From: Ahniella sp.
GTDB lineage: Bacteria; Pseudomonadota; Gammaproteobacteria; Xanthomonadales; Ahniellaceae
DNA length: 64,000 nt
Assembly: GCA_016712105.1 (NCBI GenBank)
Contig: JADJRU010000001.1
Coordinates: forward strand, 517,811 to 581,810
Reading direction: 5' to 3'
Shown here: positions 9,702 through 18,676 of the stretch, piece by piece
Position numbering within the stretch: position 1 is the stretch's first letter
Layout of the letters: the number at the start of each line of letters is the position of its first letter
Program-made: the position numbers and the translations under genes
The notes under the pieces: model-generated
Seen by the model: the letters and a program-made list of their open reading frames with translations, nothing else
The model's database searches: none
What the model was told of the DNA's origin: nothing

Positions 9702-10121
9702 ATGAAATACCTGCACACCATGGTTCGTGTCGCCGACCTTGAGGCGTCGCTCCGTTTCTATCGCGACGCACTCGGGCTGACTGTCGTCCGCCAGAAGGAA
9801 TACCCGCAAGGCCGCTTCACTCTGGTGTATCTGGCGGCCCCTGGCGACGAAGAAGCTCAGATTGAGTTGACCTACAACTGGGACATCGAAGACTACGGCA
9901 GCGCCCGCAACTTCGGGCATGTGGCTTATGCGGTTGATGACATTTATGCGCTGTGTGGACGCTTGATGGCACACGGCGTGACGATCAACCGGCCGCCGCG
10001 GGACGGCCGCATGGCCTTCGTGCGATCACCGGATCAGATTTCGATTGAGCTGTTGCAGGCCGGGGAACCCTTGCCACCCACTGAGCCTTGGTTGTCGATG
10101 CCGAACACTGGCGTTTGGTGA
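9702..10121 (+). CDS. gloA: Lactoylglutathione lyase (glyoxalase I)
   Basis: Encodes 139 residues, the usual length for bacterial glyoxalase I. It converts the methylglyoxal-glutathione hemithioacetal to S-lactoylglutathione in the cytoplasm. The four metal ligands of the family are present at H5, E55, H73 and E116, and the GSH-binding region (SARNFGHVAYAVDDI) is intact. The ATG at 9702 follows the stop of the HAD lipoprotein gene by four bases, so the two may be co-transcribed; earlier in-frame starts would overlap that gene. Downstream lies the repeat array. Confidence 0.94.
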   Translation: MKYLHTMVRVADLEASLRFYRDALGLTVVRQKEYPQGRFTLVYLAAPGDEEAQIELTYNWDIEDYGSARNFGHVAYAVDDIYALCGRLMAHGVTINRPPRDGRMAFVRSPDQISIELLQAGEPLPPTEPWLSMPNTGVW

Positions 10122-10169
10122 GGGTTCCCTCGCTTGTTTCGGACCGATCAGTGCCTGTTTTGGCGATGA

Positions 10170-10645
10170 TTGGCGTGATGCGGCAATCTCCTGCTTTCCC
10201 CAAGCTTCGTCGCAAGTAAGAGATTGCCGCGCCCTACGGGCTCGCAATGACAGTCGTTTTAAGCATTCGCGATGTCCGCATGAGCGGTCATTGCGAGAGG
10301 AGTGCAGCGACGCGGCAATCTCGTGTTTGCCTCGCAGTTTGTCGCAAGCAGCAGATTGCCGCGCCCTTCGGGCTCGCAATGACAGTCGTTTTGAGCACTC
10401 GCGATGTCCGCCCTTGCCGTCATTGCGAGGAGCGCAGCGATGCGGCAATCTCGTATTTGCCTCGCAGTTCGTCGCAAGCAGCAGATTGCCGCGCCCTTCG
10501 GGCTCGGAATGACAGTCGTTTTGAGCACTCGCGATGTCCGCCCTTGCCGTCATTGCGAGGAGCGCAGCGACGCGGCAATCTCGTGTAGGCCTCGCAGTTT
10601 GTCGCAAGCAGCAGATTGCCGCGCCCCTCGGGCCCGCAATGACGG
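10170..10645. repeat. REP/BIME-like array, about 130-base units
   Basis: Three to four copies of a unit with period 130-132 bases (the anchor GATGTCCG recurs at 10271, 10403 and 10533). Each unit holds a facing pair: GTCATTGCGAGGAGCGCAGC...GCGGCAATCTC and AGATTGCCGCGCCCTTCGGG...CTCGCAATGAC, which are inverted relative to one another. The arrangement is that of bacterial interspersed mosaic elements built from REP palindromes. Small open frames through the array are artefacts. The array fills the space between gloA and the convergent LprI-like gene. Confidence 0.9.
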
Positions 10646-10652
10646 CTGAAGA

Positions 10653-11060
10653 TCAACCCTCAGCCAGCCACTCCGACAGTTCCCGCGTGCGCCGATCAGC
10701 GTGCGAGGTCTTGCAACCCAGGTACATCAGCGTGCGAATAGAACCGCTTTGGTGCATGGTGTGCACCGCCTGACAGTCCTGTTCACGGTAGTCGACCCAG
10801 GTTCTCTGCGCGGTTCGAAGTTGCGCCTTGGCGGCTGCGGCATCCGGCTCGTCGGCGAGTTCGTCGAGGTAGCCCATCACTTGCTTCCACACACGATTGA
10901 GTTCGGCTTCGGTTTTATCGAATTCCTGCTGCGCGCAGTCGTTGATTTCCAGCGTGGTCACCGGGTCGTCGCAGGACGCCCGCACGTTCATGGGCAATAC
11001 GGCAACCAGAAGCATGATCGACATCAATGTGCATCGTGAAACAGAAGCGCTGCTGAACAT
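10653..11060 (-). CDS. LprI-like (DUF1311) exported protein
   Basis: Encodes 135 residues with a signal peptide ending near VRA-SCDDP. The mature part carries the DUF1311/LprI pattern: a Cys soon after cleavage, EINDCAQQEFDKTEAELNRVW, then a helix with RTWVDYREQDCQ and LGCKTSHADRRTRELSEWL. Four conserved Cys probably form two disulfides. The family includes lysozyme inhibitor LprI and E. coli YecT; the actual role here is unknown. The start at 11060 has GGAGG four bases upstream; a later Met at 11024 would also keep the signal peptide. Confidence 0.87.
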   Translation of the reverse strand: MFSSASVSRCTLMSIMLLVAVLPMNVRASCDDPVTTLEINDCAQQEFDKTEAELNRVWKQVMGYLDELADEPDAAAAKAQLRTAQRTWVDYREQDCQAVHTMHQSGSIRTLMYLGCKTSHADRRTRELSEWLAEG

Positions 11061-11321
11061 GTTTCCTCCTCAAGCGGTTTCTTTGGGTTGCATTCGAATC
11101 GGCTCGCATCGTTCGCGCGCCGCAGAATCTGGGAATCTGCTTAAAGCCGGTGTTCGGCGATCCGCCATGAGCGCCGATTGTGCCGCATCCATGCCATCAG
11201 TCATGAAACTTTGGCGCACCAAGGAGCATCTCTGACAAGAGTCATGTGCCGAAGTTGTCTTTCGGCACATGTGCTCAGGATTCAATTCGGCACAATGCAC
11301 AGGCCATTCAGGAGGTGGCTC

Positions 11322-12077
11322 ATGAAACGACTAATTCAAGGAATGATGGTGGCTTCGGCGCTGGCGGCAGCTGGCTTGGCGATGTCGGGTTCGGCACTGG
11401 CGGACGAAAAGTCCGCGAAGATTGAATCGGTGCCGCATCAGTTGGCAGGCTCGGAAGCCTTTCTGAGGTATCACCCGGATCTGCGCTGGCGACGTGATGG
11501 GGTAAAGAGCTTCGACGCAGGTCGCTTCGACGAAGCGCTTGCCCAGCTGAAGCGCGCAGCCCGTTATGGCGACAAGCCGTCGCAGGGTCTGGTCGCCGAG
11601 ATGTACTGGAAGGGCACTGGTGTCGAACAGGATCGCGCATTGGCCTATGCGTGGATGGACCTTGCTGCACAGCGCAACTACAAGACATTCACCGCGATGC
11701 GCGAGTTGTACTGGAGCGGCCTCAATGCCGACGAACAGAAGCGTGCGTTGGCGGCAGGCAAGGAGATTTATGCCGAGTATGGTGACGACGTCGCCGAGCC
11801 ACGCATGAATGCCATGCTGCGCAAAGCGAAGCGCGACGTGACGGGTTCACGCGTCGGATTCACCGGCAACCTCAGGATGCAGGTTCGTACGGAAAACGGC
11901 GAGTTCACCGAGATCACGGGTGACAAGTACTACAAGGAACAGTATTGGGAGCCGGAACTCTACGCCCAGTGGAAGGACGAGTTCTTCGAGAATCCGTTTG
12001 GTGGCACGGTTGACGTAGGTGAGCTTCGTCGGACCGAAGAGGGCAAGACCGCAACGGATACCGAAGAATCGCGTTGA
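11322..12077 (+). CDS. Exported Sel1-repeat protein
   Basis: Encodes 251 residues, preceded by a strong GGAGGTGG at 11311-11318. A signal peptide (MKRLIQGMMVASALAAAGLA, cleavage near ALA-DE) precedes one or two Sel1/TPR-like helical repeats (about residues 60-130), with GLVAEMYWKGTGVEQDRALA and AYAWMDLAAQRNYKTF, the usual Sel1 form. The C-terminal about 100 residues contain no known domain. Sel1 proteins usually act as protein-protein adaptors; the partner is unknown. A rho-independent terminator follows at 12146. Confidence 0.83.
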   Translation: MKRLIQGMMVASALAAAGLAMSGSALADEKSAKIESVPHQLAGSEAFLRYHPDLRWRRDGVKSFDAGRFDEALAQLKRAARYGDKPSQGLVAEMYWKGTGVEQDRALAYAWMDLAAQRNYKTFTAMRELYWSGLNADEQKRALAAGKEIYAEYGDDVAEPRMNAMLRKAKRDVTGSRVGFTGNLRMQVRTENGEFTEITGDKYYKEQYWEPELYAQWKDEFFENPFGGTVDVGELRRTEEGKTATDTEESR

Positions 12078-12145
12078 TTGTCGTAACGGATCGCGACGAC
12101 TGCGTTGCGACCTGAACCCCAGACCCGGCGACCCGCCGGAATCGT

Positions 12146-12174
12146 GAAGCCCCGCTCCCGCGGGCTTCTTTTTT
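12146..12174 (+). terminator. Rho-independent terminator after the Sel1 gene
   Basis: Stem GAAGCCC / GGGCTTC with a nine-base loop followed by six T. It separates the Sel1 gene from oleA. Confidence 0.85.
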
Positions 12175-12302
12175 GGCTCGGTTTGGGTGCATTTCCGTCG
12201 GCCCGCAGCCCCTACACAAGCCGGTTGGCTTGTCACCTCGGTGGATTCGGGCTAGCCTGTACGGTCTTGGCGACCTCGCGCCGCCCGCTCAGGGAAAACA
12301 CC

Positions 12303-13319
12303 ATGATTTACAAACACGTAGCCATCGCCAGCGTCGCCCATGTGGAAGCGCCGATCCGTTTGACCTCGGCCGAAATCATGGAGCGCTTGCAGCCTACGCT
12401 GGACCGGCTTGGCATCCGCGACAATCTGCTCGAGGAAGTCGCCGGCATCTACGAGCGCCGCATCTGGGACGGCCCGGTCATGCCCTCCGATGCCGCCACG
12501 ATGGCTGCCCAGCGCGCCCTGGCAGAATGTGGCATCCCGCACGAGAACATCGGCATCCTGATCAACACTTCGGTATGCCGCGATTATCTGGAGCCGAGTA
12601 CGGCTTCGATCATCCACGGCAACCTCGGTCTGGCCGATACCTGCCAGAACTTCGATGTGGGTAATGCCTGCCTCGCGTTCCTGAACGGCATGGACATCGC
12701 GGCGCGGATGATCGAACGCGGCGAAATCGAGTACGCGCTGATTGTCGATGGCGAAACCTCGAACGAAATCACTGAACGGACGATCCAGCGACTGCTGGAG
12801 CCGGACGTCACCGCCGAACAGTTCCGCAACGAATTCGCGTCGCTGACGCTGGGCTCCGGCGGCGCCGCGATGGTGCTGGCGCGCGCCGAACTGTACCCCG
12901 ATGGCCACCGGTTCATCGGCAGCGTCACGCGTGCAGCGACAAATTTCTCGCATCTGTGCCGCGGCAATTTCGACCGCATGGTCACCGACACGCGCACGCT
13001 GCTGGTCGAAGGCCTGAAGCTCGCTGCCAAGACGTTCCAGGCCGCTCGTGCGGCGCTGGGCTGGGCAGTTGAGGAACTCGACGAGTTTGCCATCCACCAG
13101 ATCAGCAAGGTGCACACCTCGGCGATCTGCGATCTGCTCGGCATCGATCCGAAGAAGGTGCTGTATGTGTTTCCGGAGTTCGGGAACATCGGTCCGGCAT
13201 CGGTGCCGATCGCACTGAGCAAGCTCAAGCAGGCCGGTCGGTTGCAGAAGGGCAAGCGCATCGCGCTGCTCGGCATCGGCTCGGGCCTGAACTGCTCGAT
13301 GGCGGAAGTGGTCTGGTAA
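12303..13319 (+). CDS. oleA: OleA, 3-oxo acid-forming thiolase of olefin biosynthesis
   Basis: Encodes 338 residues. OleA condenses two acyl-CoAs head to head to a beta-keto acid, the first step of long-chain olefin synthesis. The thiolase/KAS III fold is clear. The catalytic set aligns with Xanthomonas campestris OleA at a constant offset of 20: E97, C123 (in VGNACLAFLNGM), H265 (AIHQIS) and N295 (FGNIGP), corresponding to E117, C143, H285 and N315. The glutamate that distinguishes OleA from FabH is therefore kept. No oleB, oleC or oleD is found nearby; the downstream neighbours are grxD and an SDR, so olefin output would require genes elsewhere. Confidence 0.92.
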   Translation: MIYKHVAIASVAHVEAPIRLTSAEIMERLQPTLDRLGIRDNLLEEVAGIYERRIWDGPVMPSDAATMAAQRALAECGIPHENIGILINTSVCRDYLEPSTASIIHGNLGLADTCQNFDVGNACLAFLNGMDIAARMIERGEIEYALIVDGETSNEITERTIQRLLEPDVTAEQFRNEFASLTLGSGGAAMVLARAELYPDGHRFIGSVTRAATNFSHLCRGNFDRMVTDTRTLLVEGLKLAAKTFQAARAALGWAVEELDEFAIHQISKVHTSAICDLLGIDPKKVLYVFPEFGNIGPASVPIALSKLKQAGRLQKGKRIALLGIGSGLNCSMAEVVW

Positions 13320-13340
13320 ACAACCGGAGATCAGGACGAC

Positions 13341-13658
13341 ATGGAAATCATCAACGAAATCAAGCAGACGGTCGAATCACACCCGATCGTGCTGTTCATG
13401 AAAGGCACCCCGCAGTTTCCGATGTGCGGCTTTTCGTCGCGTACATCTCAGGCACTCAAGGCCGTTGGCGCCGAGTTCCACTCGGTCAACGTACTGGAGC
13501 ACCCGGAAATTCGTGCCAACCTGCCGCGTTTTTCGAACTGGCCGACGTTCCCGCAGTTGTTCATCAACGGCGAACTGATTGGCGGTTGCGACATCACCAT
13601 CGAGTTGTATGAAAAGGGCGAACTGGCCCAGATGGTGCGCGAGGCGAAGTCGGCTTGA
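13341..13658 (+). CDS. grxD: Monothiol glutaredoxin, Grx4 family
   Basis: Encodes 105 residues with the CGFS active site (FPMCGFSSRTSQAL), the FMKGTP opening, a TFPQLFING cis-proline segment and GGCDI for glutathione binding. This is the full Grx4/GrxD set. The family carries or delivers [2Fe-2S] clusters in the cytoplasm. It lies 21 bases after oleA in the same direction and overlaps the next gene, so an oleA-grxD-SDR operon is likely. Confidence 0.96.
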   Translation: MEIINEIKQTVESHPIVLFMKGTPQFPMCGFSSRTSQALKAVGAEFHSVNVLEHPEIRANLPRFSNWPTFPQLFINGELIGGCDITIELYEKGELAQMVREAKSA

Positions 13659-14362
13659 GCGAGGCGGCTGCCCCCGTGCGGCCCTGGACGGGCCGTGTGG
13701 TGCTGGTGACTGGCCCCACGGGCGGTCTCGGCGGCGCGTTTGCCCGCGCGGCTGCGCGTCGTGGCGCCACGCTGGTGCTGGCCGGTCGACACATGCGTCA
13801 GGTCGAAAGGCTGCTCGATGAAGTCATCGAACTGGGCGGTACCGATTCGGCGATCTATCCGATCAATTTCGAGGGCGCCAGCCCGCTCGACTATGAGCAG
13901 TTGGCGGCCACCGTCGAACGCGAATGTGGTCGACTGGATGTGCTGGTGCATGCCGCCGCGCAGTTCGAAGGGCTGATCAGCATCGAGGAAATCGGTGCGG
14001 AGTCCTGGTTGAAGCCGTTTCAGGTCAATTGCCATGCTGCGCAGTGGCTGACCCAAACCACCCTGTCGATGTTGTTGGCCTCCAAGGGTCAGATCGTGTT
14101 TCCGCTGGAAGACGAAGAGCGGATCCAGCGACCCTTCTGGAACGCCTATGGTGCCTCGAAGGCAGCACTGGCGACGATGGCGCGGCACTATGCCGAAGAA
14201 CTGGAAAGCCGGTCCGTGCGGGTTCACGAATTCCGACCAGGCCCGATGCGCACCGCCCTGCGGGCCAAGGCTTACTTCGGTGAGGACAGCAACACCGTGC
14301 CGCTCGCAGACAGCAAATTGCCGCCCTTGTTTGCGGCTATGGACGCGCACTGGGCTCGTTGA
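13655..14362 (+). CDS. Short-chain dehydrogenase/reductase (YciK-like)
   Basis: Encodes about 235 residues of a classical SDR. It shows the nucleotide-binding glycine motif TGPTGGLGGAF, an NNAG-like segment written as VHAAAQF, and the catalytic Y-x-x-x-K as YGASKAAL. Overall it resembles the YciK group of SDRs of unknown substrate. The start is taken as a TTG at 13655, which overlaps the grxD stop (TTGA); a GTG at 13676 is the alternative. No ATG is available before the glycine motif. Coupling to oleA/grxD suggests a shared transcript, but a role in olefin reduction is not supported because OleD belongs to a different, larger SDR subgroup. Confidence 0.85.
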   Translation: MSEAAAPVRPWTGRVVLVTGPTGGLGGAFARAAARRGATLVLAGRHMRQVERLLDEVIELGGTDSAIYPINFEGASPLDYEQLAATVERECGRLDVLVHAAAQFEGLISIEEIGAESWLKPFQVNCHAAQWLTQTTLSMLLASKGQIVFPLEDEERIQRPFWNAYGASKAALATMARHYAEELESRSVRVHEFRPGPMRTALRAKAYFGEDSNTVPLADSKLPPLFAAMDAHWAR

Positions 14363-14596
14363 GCGAGCTCACGCAATTGCGGTCACCGCCAATTGCCGCG
14401 GCGTTGAAGTGACCCTTCTCCCGCGAACGTGAGCGTTCTATTGAAGAAGATCGAAGGGATCCTTCTCCCGCGCGCGCGCGCGAAGTTCAACGTTGAACGT
14501 CCCTGCCAGGCGATCCGGTGTCCCTGAAATCGAGCCCAGATCAGTTCCCACGAACACAGCGCGTAGTCAGACGACGCGACCGTACACACCCACCTC

Positions 14597-14684
14597 GTCA
14601 TTCCCGCGAAAGCGGGAATCCACCTGCGGGCATTGGGTCCGACCTAGTCGCACTTGAGTGGATTCCCGCTTTCGCGGGGATGAC
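14597..14684. repeat. Inverted pair of the 'ATTCCCGCGAAAGCGGGAAT' palindrome
   Basis: One copy (14597-14623) reads GTCATTCCCGCGAAAGCGGG, and a second copy (14658-14684) is its reverse complement. Each can form a perfect small hairpin with a GAAA-type loop. This is a widespread dispersed repeat of proteobacterial genomes. Confidence 0.88.
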
Positions 14685-14807
14685 GGCAGAGGGTTCGAGG
14701 TGACACGGCACTTAAGTCCGGCCCGGAGGCTTTCCCGGAAAGCGGAACCACTCGCGGGCGTTGGGGTTGCGACGCGACCGGCGCGAGCGAATCCAGTCCG
14801 ACCGCTT

Positions 14808-14838
14808 GAGTGGATTTCCGCTTTGCGGGAATGATGGC
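14808..14838. repeat. Degenerate third copy of the same palindrome
   Basis: Reads GTGGATTTCCGCTTTGCGGG then AATGATGG, with two changes relative to the copy at 14658-14684. Confidence 0.75.
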
Positions 14839-14989
14839 AGAGGGTCGAGGTGACACGACACTTCAGCGCTCAACGCCTCAGCGATCCGGTGTCCAAATCG
14901 GGCCCAGATCAGTTCCACGCAGGTGCGCGGCCTCACAGAACAACAGGACAACACTTCAGCCCCTCCGACCAACGGGCGGGCGTTGGGTC

Positions 14990-15108
14990 CGACCCTTCGC
15001 GCCAGTCTGGCCCTCATCGGTCCTGCGGACCACCTTCTCGCCCAAACCTTCGCCAGACTTTCCCTCATCCGGCCTTCGGCCACCTTCTCCCGTTTCACGG
15101 GAGAAGGC
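14990..15108. repeat. 'CCTCATCCGGCCTTCGGCCAC' repeat with CTTCTCCCG hairpin
   Basis: At 15062-15108 CTCATCCGGCCTTCGGCCAC is followed by a CTTCTCCCG / CGGGAGAAG hairpin. A diverged copy (CCCTCATCGGTCCTGCGGACC) lies just before it at about 15010-15040. The same element recurs at 30342-30514. Confidence 0.85.
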
Positions 15109-15154
15109 GCTTCCGCCAATCTGCTTGCGCCAGAAAATCGCTGCAAGTTACCCA

Positions 15155-15187
15155 CAAAAAAACGGCCGGGTTGCCCCGGCCGTTTAT
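15155..15187 (-). terminator. Rho-independent terminator of the Oar-type receptor gene
   Basis: On the minus strand a perfect AAACGGCCGGG / CCCGGCCGTTT stem ends in seven T. It lies 25 bases after the receptor stop codon. Confidence 0.9.
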
Positions 15188-15211
15188 GTTCTTGCTGGTT
15201 TTCGCAACCGA

Positions 15212-18200
15212 TCAGAAGCGGTAGCGGAAGCCCAGTGCAACAGCCCAGCGGGATTCTGCGGTGCGGTCACGACGACCGAACTGCTCTGGGTTGATGAAGT
15301 CGTACACGTAACGGCCGGTGGCCGGGTCGATACCTGCGAAGTTGGCAAAGCTGCGGGCCTGGGCGCCATTCGACTGGAAGAACACTTCGTCGATTTGTCC
15401 CCAATCCTTGTTCAGCATGTTGCCGATGTTCAGCACGTCGATCCAGACTTCAGCCTTGTGATCGAACCACAGCGGGATTTCCTGGCTCAGACGGATGTCG
15501 AAGCTGTTCGTCCACGGCGAGTAGTGGCTGTTGCGCGGAATGACCTGACCGGCGTACTGGTCGAGACCCTGCGAGTTGATGTAGTCGAAGAATGCAGCTT
15601 CTTCGGCAGCGCGGGCGTTGGCATCGGCACCGACGAACAGCACGTCGCCTGGGGCGAGCGGGATGTACATCAGGTCGTTGCCGGCGAGGCCGTCACCGTT
15701 GGCGTCGTTGTTGAACGTCCATGCGTAAGGCTTGCCCTTGCGCACTTCATAGAACACCGAGAACTCTGTGGTGTTTTCGCCAAACAGCGTCCAGCGCTTG
15801 TTGAAAGCACCGTTGAGGCGGTCGCCCACCACGTACGGCGAACGCGAAGAGACTTCTTCGTTCGGGTTGATGATCGCGCGGCTGGCCCAGTTGGAGATCG
15901 CACGGCTGGAGGTCAGACCGTTGACTTCCGTGGCGTCAGCATGGGTGAGGGCAATCTGCGCGCTCCAGGTCTCGTCCTCGCGGAACGGCTTCTGCAGCGA
16001 CAGGGTGTAGCTCTCGCCATTGCCCTTGCCGGTGTTCTTGGCAAGCAGCACTTCGCGGAAGGCCTGGTTGGCACCGGCGCGGGCATTGCTGGCTGCACCG
16101 AAGAAGCCCGAGGAGGCGGTGTATTGGCTCGGGTTGGTGTTGGCCCAGTACAGGCTACGACCGTCCTGACCCAAACGACCGACGCGGCCGAGGTTCAGGT
16201 GTTCGTAATAGATACCGTCTTCGACCTGCGTGAAGATCGCTTCGATACCGGCAATCATGCCCATCCACGGCAGTTCGTGTTCGAAGGCGAGGTTGCCCTT
16301 CCACACGGACGGCTGCTTCAGGCCCTCGTCGAGCAGATCGACGTCTGCGCGCGCGGTACCGAAGATCGGCTGGTTGTCCGGATCAGCCGAGAACTGGCGA
16401 CCGGCCGGCGGAGCCGTGGACGGGCAGTTCGTCGTGGAACCGGAGAAGCCGCAACCGAAGATCGAGATCGTACGGCCGTTGTTCGTGAACGGATTGGCCA
16501 GCCACACGTTGGCTGCCGAACCCTGGAACAGGCCGAAACCACCACGGACCTGCATCGGGCGATCGCTGTCGAACGTGTAGTTGAAGCCCAAACGCGGCTG
16601 GACAATGGCGTCTTCGCTCTGATTCAGGTTGTTCGGACGACCGAAGACAGTCTGGAACGCCGGGTTGAACTGTGCCGTGTCATCCGTGCTCGGACGGTCG
16701 ACGCGGAAGCCGTACATCAGGTTCAGGTTGTAGTTGACAGCCCAGGTGTCCTGCGCGAAGAAGCCCCAGTTTTCGAGAGCGAGTTCTGCAGCGGCGTCAT
16801 CGACATTACCCGACGTCGGCACGCGCACCACGTATTCGCGGTAGATGCCGTTGCGGAAGTTGGTCGTACTGCCGAAGCGGTACTGACCGTAGTTCGATTC
16901 CAGGAACAGGTTGTAGATGTCGTTCTGTTCCCAGTCGAAGCCGAGCTTCACGGTGTGGTCGCCGAAGTACATGTTGCCGCCGAAGTAGGCGTTCAACGTT
17001 TCGGTGTTCAGCACGTTCTGGTGACGGAACTGCTCGGTACCAAAGCGGAAGCTCTGCGAACCGAAGTCGACCTGAACCTGTGGCTGACGCGCAAACGTGA
17101 TCGGCACCGAGGCGTAGTCGCGGTAGCTGACGCGCGCTTCGGTCGAGAACCAGTCGTTCCAGTCGCTGAACAGTTCGAGCACGGCGTTGTCGAATTCCTT
17201 CTCCTGCGAGTACCAGTGACTGGACAGGGAGAAGAAGTTGACGCCGAAACCGGGCTGGATGAACTGGCTCTGGTCGGTCGTCGAGTAACGGAACGCGGCG
17301 CGCTGCGTATCGCTGATGTTCCAGTCCAAACGCACGAGGGCGGAGTCGACCTTGGTGTCGGCGCCAGCTGCGAACAGCGTGCCCGGTTCCATGCCGTAGC
17401 CTTCGGCGATGCCGATGACTTCGTTGACCTGTGCGGTGGTGATGCCACCGGTCGCGCGGTTCAGCGGCGTCGAGCCGTAATCGGCGGACGGAGCCTTGAT
17501 GCGCGAAGAGTCGACGTTGATGAAGAAGAACAGGGTGTCTTCGATGATCGGACCACCGATCGTGGCACCGGCTGCATAATCTTCGGTGAAGCCGGTGAAG
17601 GCCACGCCGCGATCGTCGGTTTCACGGACCATGTCGTCGTTACGGTAGTTGCCGTAGACGGAACCATGGAACTCGTTCGTGCCCGACTTGGTCACGGCGT
17701 TGATGTTCGCGCCGGTGTAACCACGCTGGTTCACGTCGTAGTTGGTGACGTTGATCTGCACGGATTCGATGGCATCCAGCGACACCGGCTGACGCGCGGT
17801 CGGCAGGTTGTTCGATTCCAGGCCGAACGTGTCGTTCGTCGAAACCGAGTCGATGGTGATCGAGTTGAAGCGAGTGTTCTGGCCGAGGGCCGAGATTTCG
17901 CCGCGTTCCTTGTCGGTCTGCGAGATACGCGGATCGAGACGGGCGTAATCCTGGAGGTCACGATTGATCGAAGGCAGTGCTTCGATGGTGTCGCGATCGA
18001 TGGACGTGCCGGCACCCATGGCTTCGGAATTGAAGACGCTGTTGGACGCGCTGGCAACGACTTCAACGGTGGCCAGATCGGTGGCTTCGTCGATCAGGCT
18101 GAGGTTGACCGTGGTGGTCTCGCCGAGCAGCAGATAGAGGTCGCTCTTCGTGGCATTGTTCTTGCCTGCGGAGGTAGCGGTTACCGTGTAGGGACCGCCA

Positions 18201-18430
18201 ACGCGAAGACCGGACGCCGAGAAGCGACCTTCTTCATTCGTCGTAGCCGCCTTGCGCGTGCCCGAAGGGCCGTGCTGGATGTCCACTGCAACGCCCGCAA
18301 CCGGGGCTCCCGTTTCATCGACGATACGGCCCGAGATTGCGGAAGACGTGTTCTGCGCGAACGCAGGCATCACCGCAAACAGGGACAGCATCAACCACAG
18401 TGCGAATTGCAGAGCTACTCGCTGGTTCAT
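15212..18430 (-). CDS. Oar-type TonB-dependent receptor with carboxypeptidase-regulatory-like domain
   Basis: Encodes 1072 residues. After a signal peptide (ending AFAQ-NTSS) comes a carboxypeptidase-regulatory-like beta-sandwich (about residues 30-115, GRIVDETGAPVAGVAVDI), a plug domain (about 130-240) and a very long outer-membrane beta barrel ending in the terminal aromatic signature (ALGFRYRF). This is the layout of Myxococcus Oar and related receptors, which in some species act as outer-membrane translocation channels or adhesion-related receptors. Substrate is unknown. The start at 18430 is the first Met before the signal peptide. The gene has its own terminator and a palindromic operator-like site 70 bases upstream. 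The long rightward frame covering it is an antisense shadow. Confidence 0.93.
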   Translation of the reverse strand: MNQRVALQFALWLMLSLFAVMPAFAQNTSSAISGRIVDETGAPVAGVAVDIQHGPSGTRKAATTNEEGRFSASGLRVGGPYTVTATSAGKNNATKSDLYLLLGETTTVNLSLIDEATDLATVEVVASASNSVFNSEAMGAGTSIDRDTIEALPSINRDLQDYARLDPRISQTDKERGEISALGQNTRFNSITIDSVSTNDTFGLESNNLPTARQPVSLDAIESVQINVTNYDVNQRGYTGANINAVTKSGTNEFHGSVYGNYRNDDMVRETDDRGVAFTGFTEDYAAGATIGGPIIEDTLFFFINVDSSRIKAPSADYGSTPLNRATGGITTAQVNEVIGIAEGYGMEPGTLFAAGADTKVDSALVRLDWNISDTQRAAFRYSTTDQSQFIQPGFGVNFFSLSSHWYSQEKEFDNAVLELFSDWNDWFSTEARVSYRDYASVPITFARQPQVQVDFGSQSFRFGTEQFRHQNVLNTETLNAYFGGNMYFGDHTVKLGFDWEQNDIYNLFLESNYGQYRFGSTTNFRNGIYREYVVRVPTSGNVDDAAAELALENWGFFAQDTWAVNYNLNLMYGFRVDRPSTDDTAQFNPAFQTVFGRPNNLNQSEDAIVQPRLGFNYTFDSDRPMQVRGGFGLFQGSAANVWLANPFTNNGRTISIFGCGFSGSTTNCPSTAPPAGRQFSADPDNQPIFGTARADVDLLDEGLKQPSVWKGNLAFEHELPWMGMIAGIEAIFTQVEDGIYYEHLNLGRVGRLGQDGRSLYWANTNPSQYTASSGFFGAASNARAGANQAFREVLLAKNTGKGNGESYTLSLQKPFREDETWSAQIALTHADATEVNGLTSSRAISNWASRAIINPNEEVSSRSPYVVGDRLNGAFNKRWTLFGENTTEFSVFYEVRKGKPYAWTFNNDANGDGLAGNDLMYIPLAPGDVLFVGADANARAAEEAAFFDYINSQGLDQYAGQVIPRNSHYSPWTNSFDIRLSQEIPLWFDHKAEVWIDVLNIGNMLNKDWGQIDEVFFQSNGAQARSFANFAGIDPATGRYVYDFINPEQFGRRDRTAESRWAVALGFRYRF

Positions 18431-18500
18431 GTTTCACCTTCATTAGTTTAAGGAAATCTCTCCCGACCTACGCAACAGCCACTCGGACAAGACGGACGGG

Positions 18501-18518
18501 GTTAAACGGAAGTTTAAC
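18501..18518. promoter_or_regulatory. Perfect palindrome GTTAAAC-N4-GTTTAAC, operator-like
   Basis: An 18-base perfect dyad in the 246-base space between the divergent Oar receptor (start 18430) and ridA (start 18677). It is AT-rich in GC-rich surroundings, which is typical of a dimeric repressor or activator site. Which gene it controls and which factor binds it are unknown. Confidence 0.5.
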
Positions 18519-18676
18519 AGTGCCATATGACGGTTTGGAAACGAATTCGTTCGGTTTGGGCCCGGAATGTGAAGGCTTGTGTCTGGAAATCGGCCGGATT
18601 CGGGGCTAAGGCGCGCGTGATTGCCTTGCCGGGCCGGGATCAACTGGCCAGAATCTCAGCTTTGCTGGAGACACCC

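Larger units (their letters stand above)
14363..15154. other. About 790-base intergenic region rich in dispersed repeats
   Basis: No gene with a credible start is visible. The region carries three copies of one dispersed palindrome and part of another repeat family, annotated separately. The rest (for example the CG-alternating tract near 14470-14480) shows nothing recognisable. Confidence 0.7.

Noticed and set aside
10170..10645. Possible CRISPR array
   Set aside because: The repeats are long (about 130 bases), themselves palindromic, and the 'spacers' are identical between units. There is no cas gene nearby. It is a REP/BIME array.
13655..14362. SDR as OleD
   Set aside because: It is only about 235 residues and lacks the N-terminal extended-SDR layout of OleD. 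The YciK-like grouping fits better.
14810..18451. Rightward open frame of 1213 codons
   Set aside because: It lies antisense to the Oar-type receptor over its whole length, has no ribosome binding site, and its sequence is rich in His/Arg/Val without any domain. It is a GC-skew shadow of the real gene.
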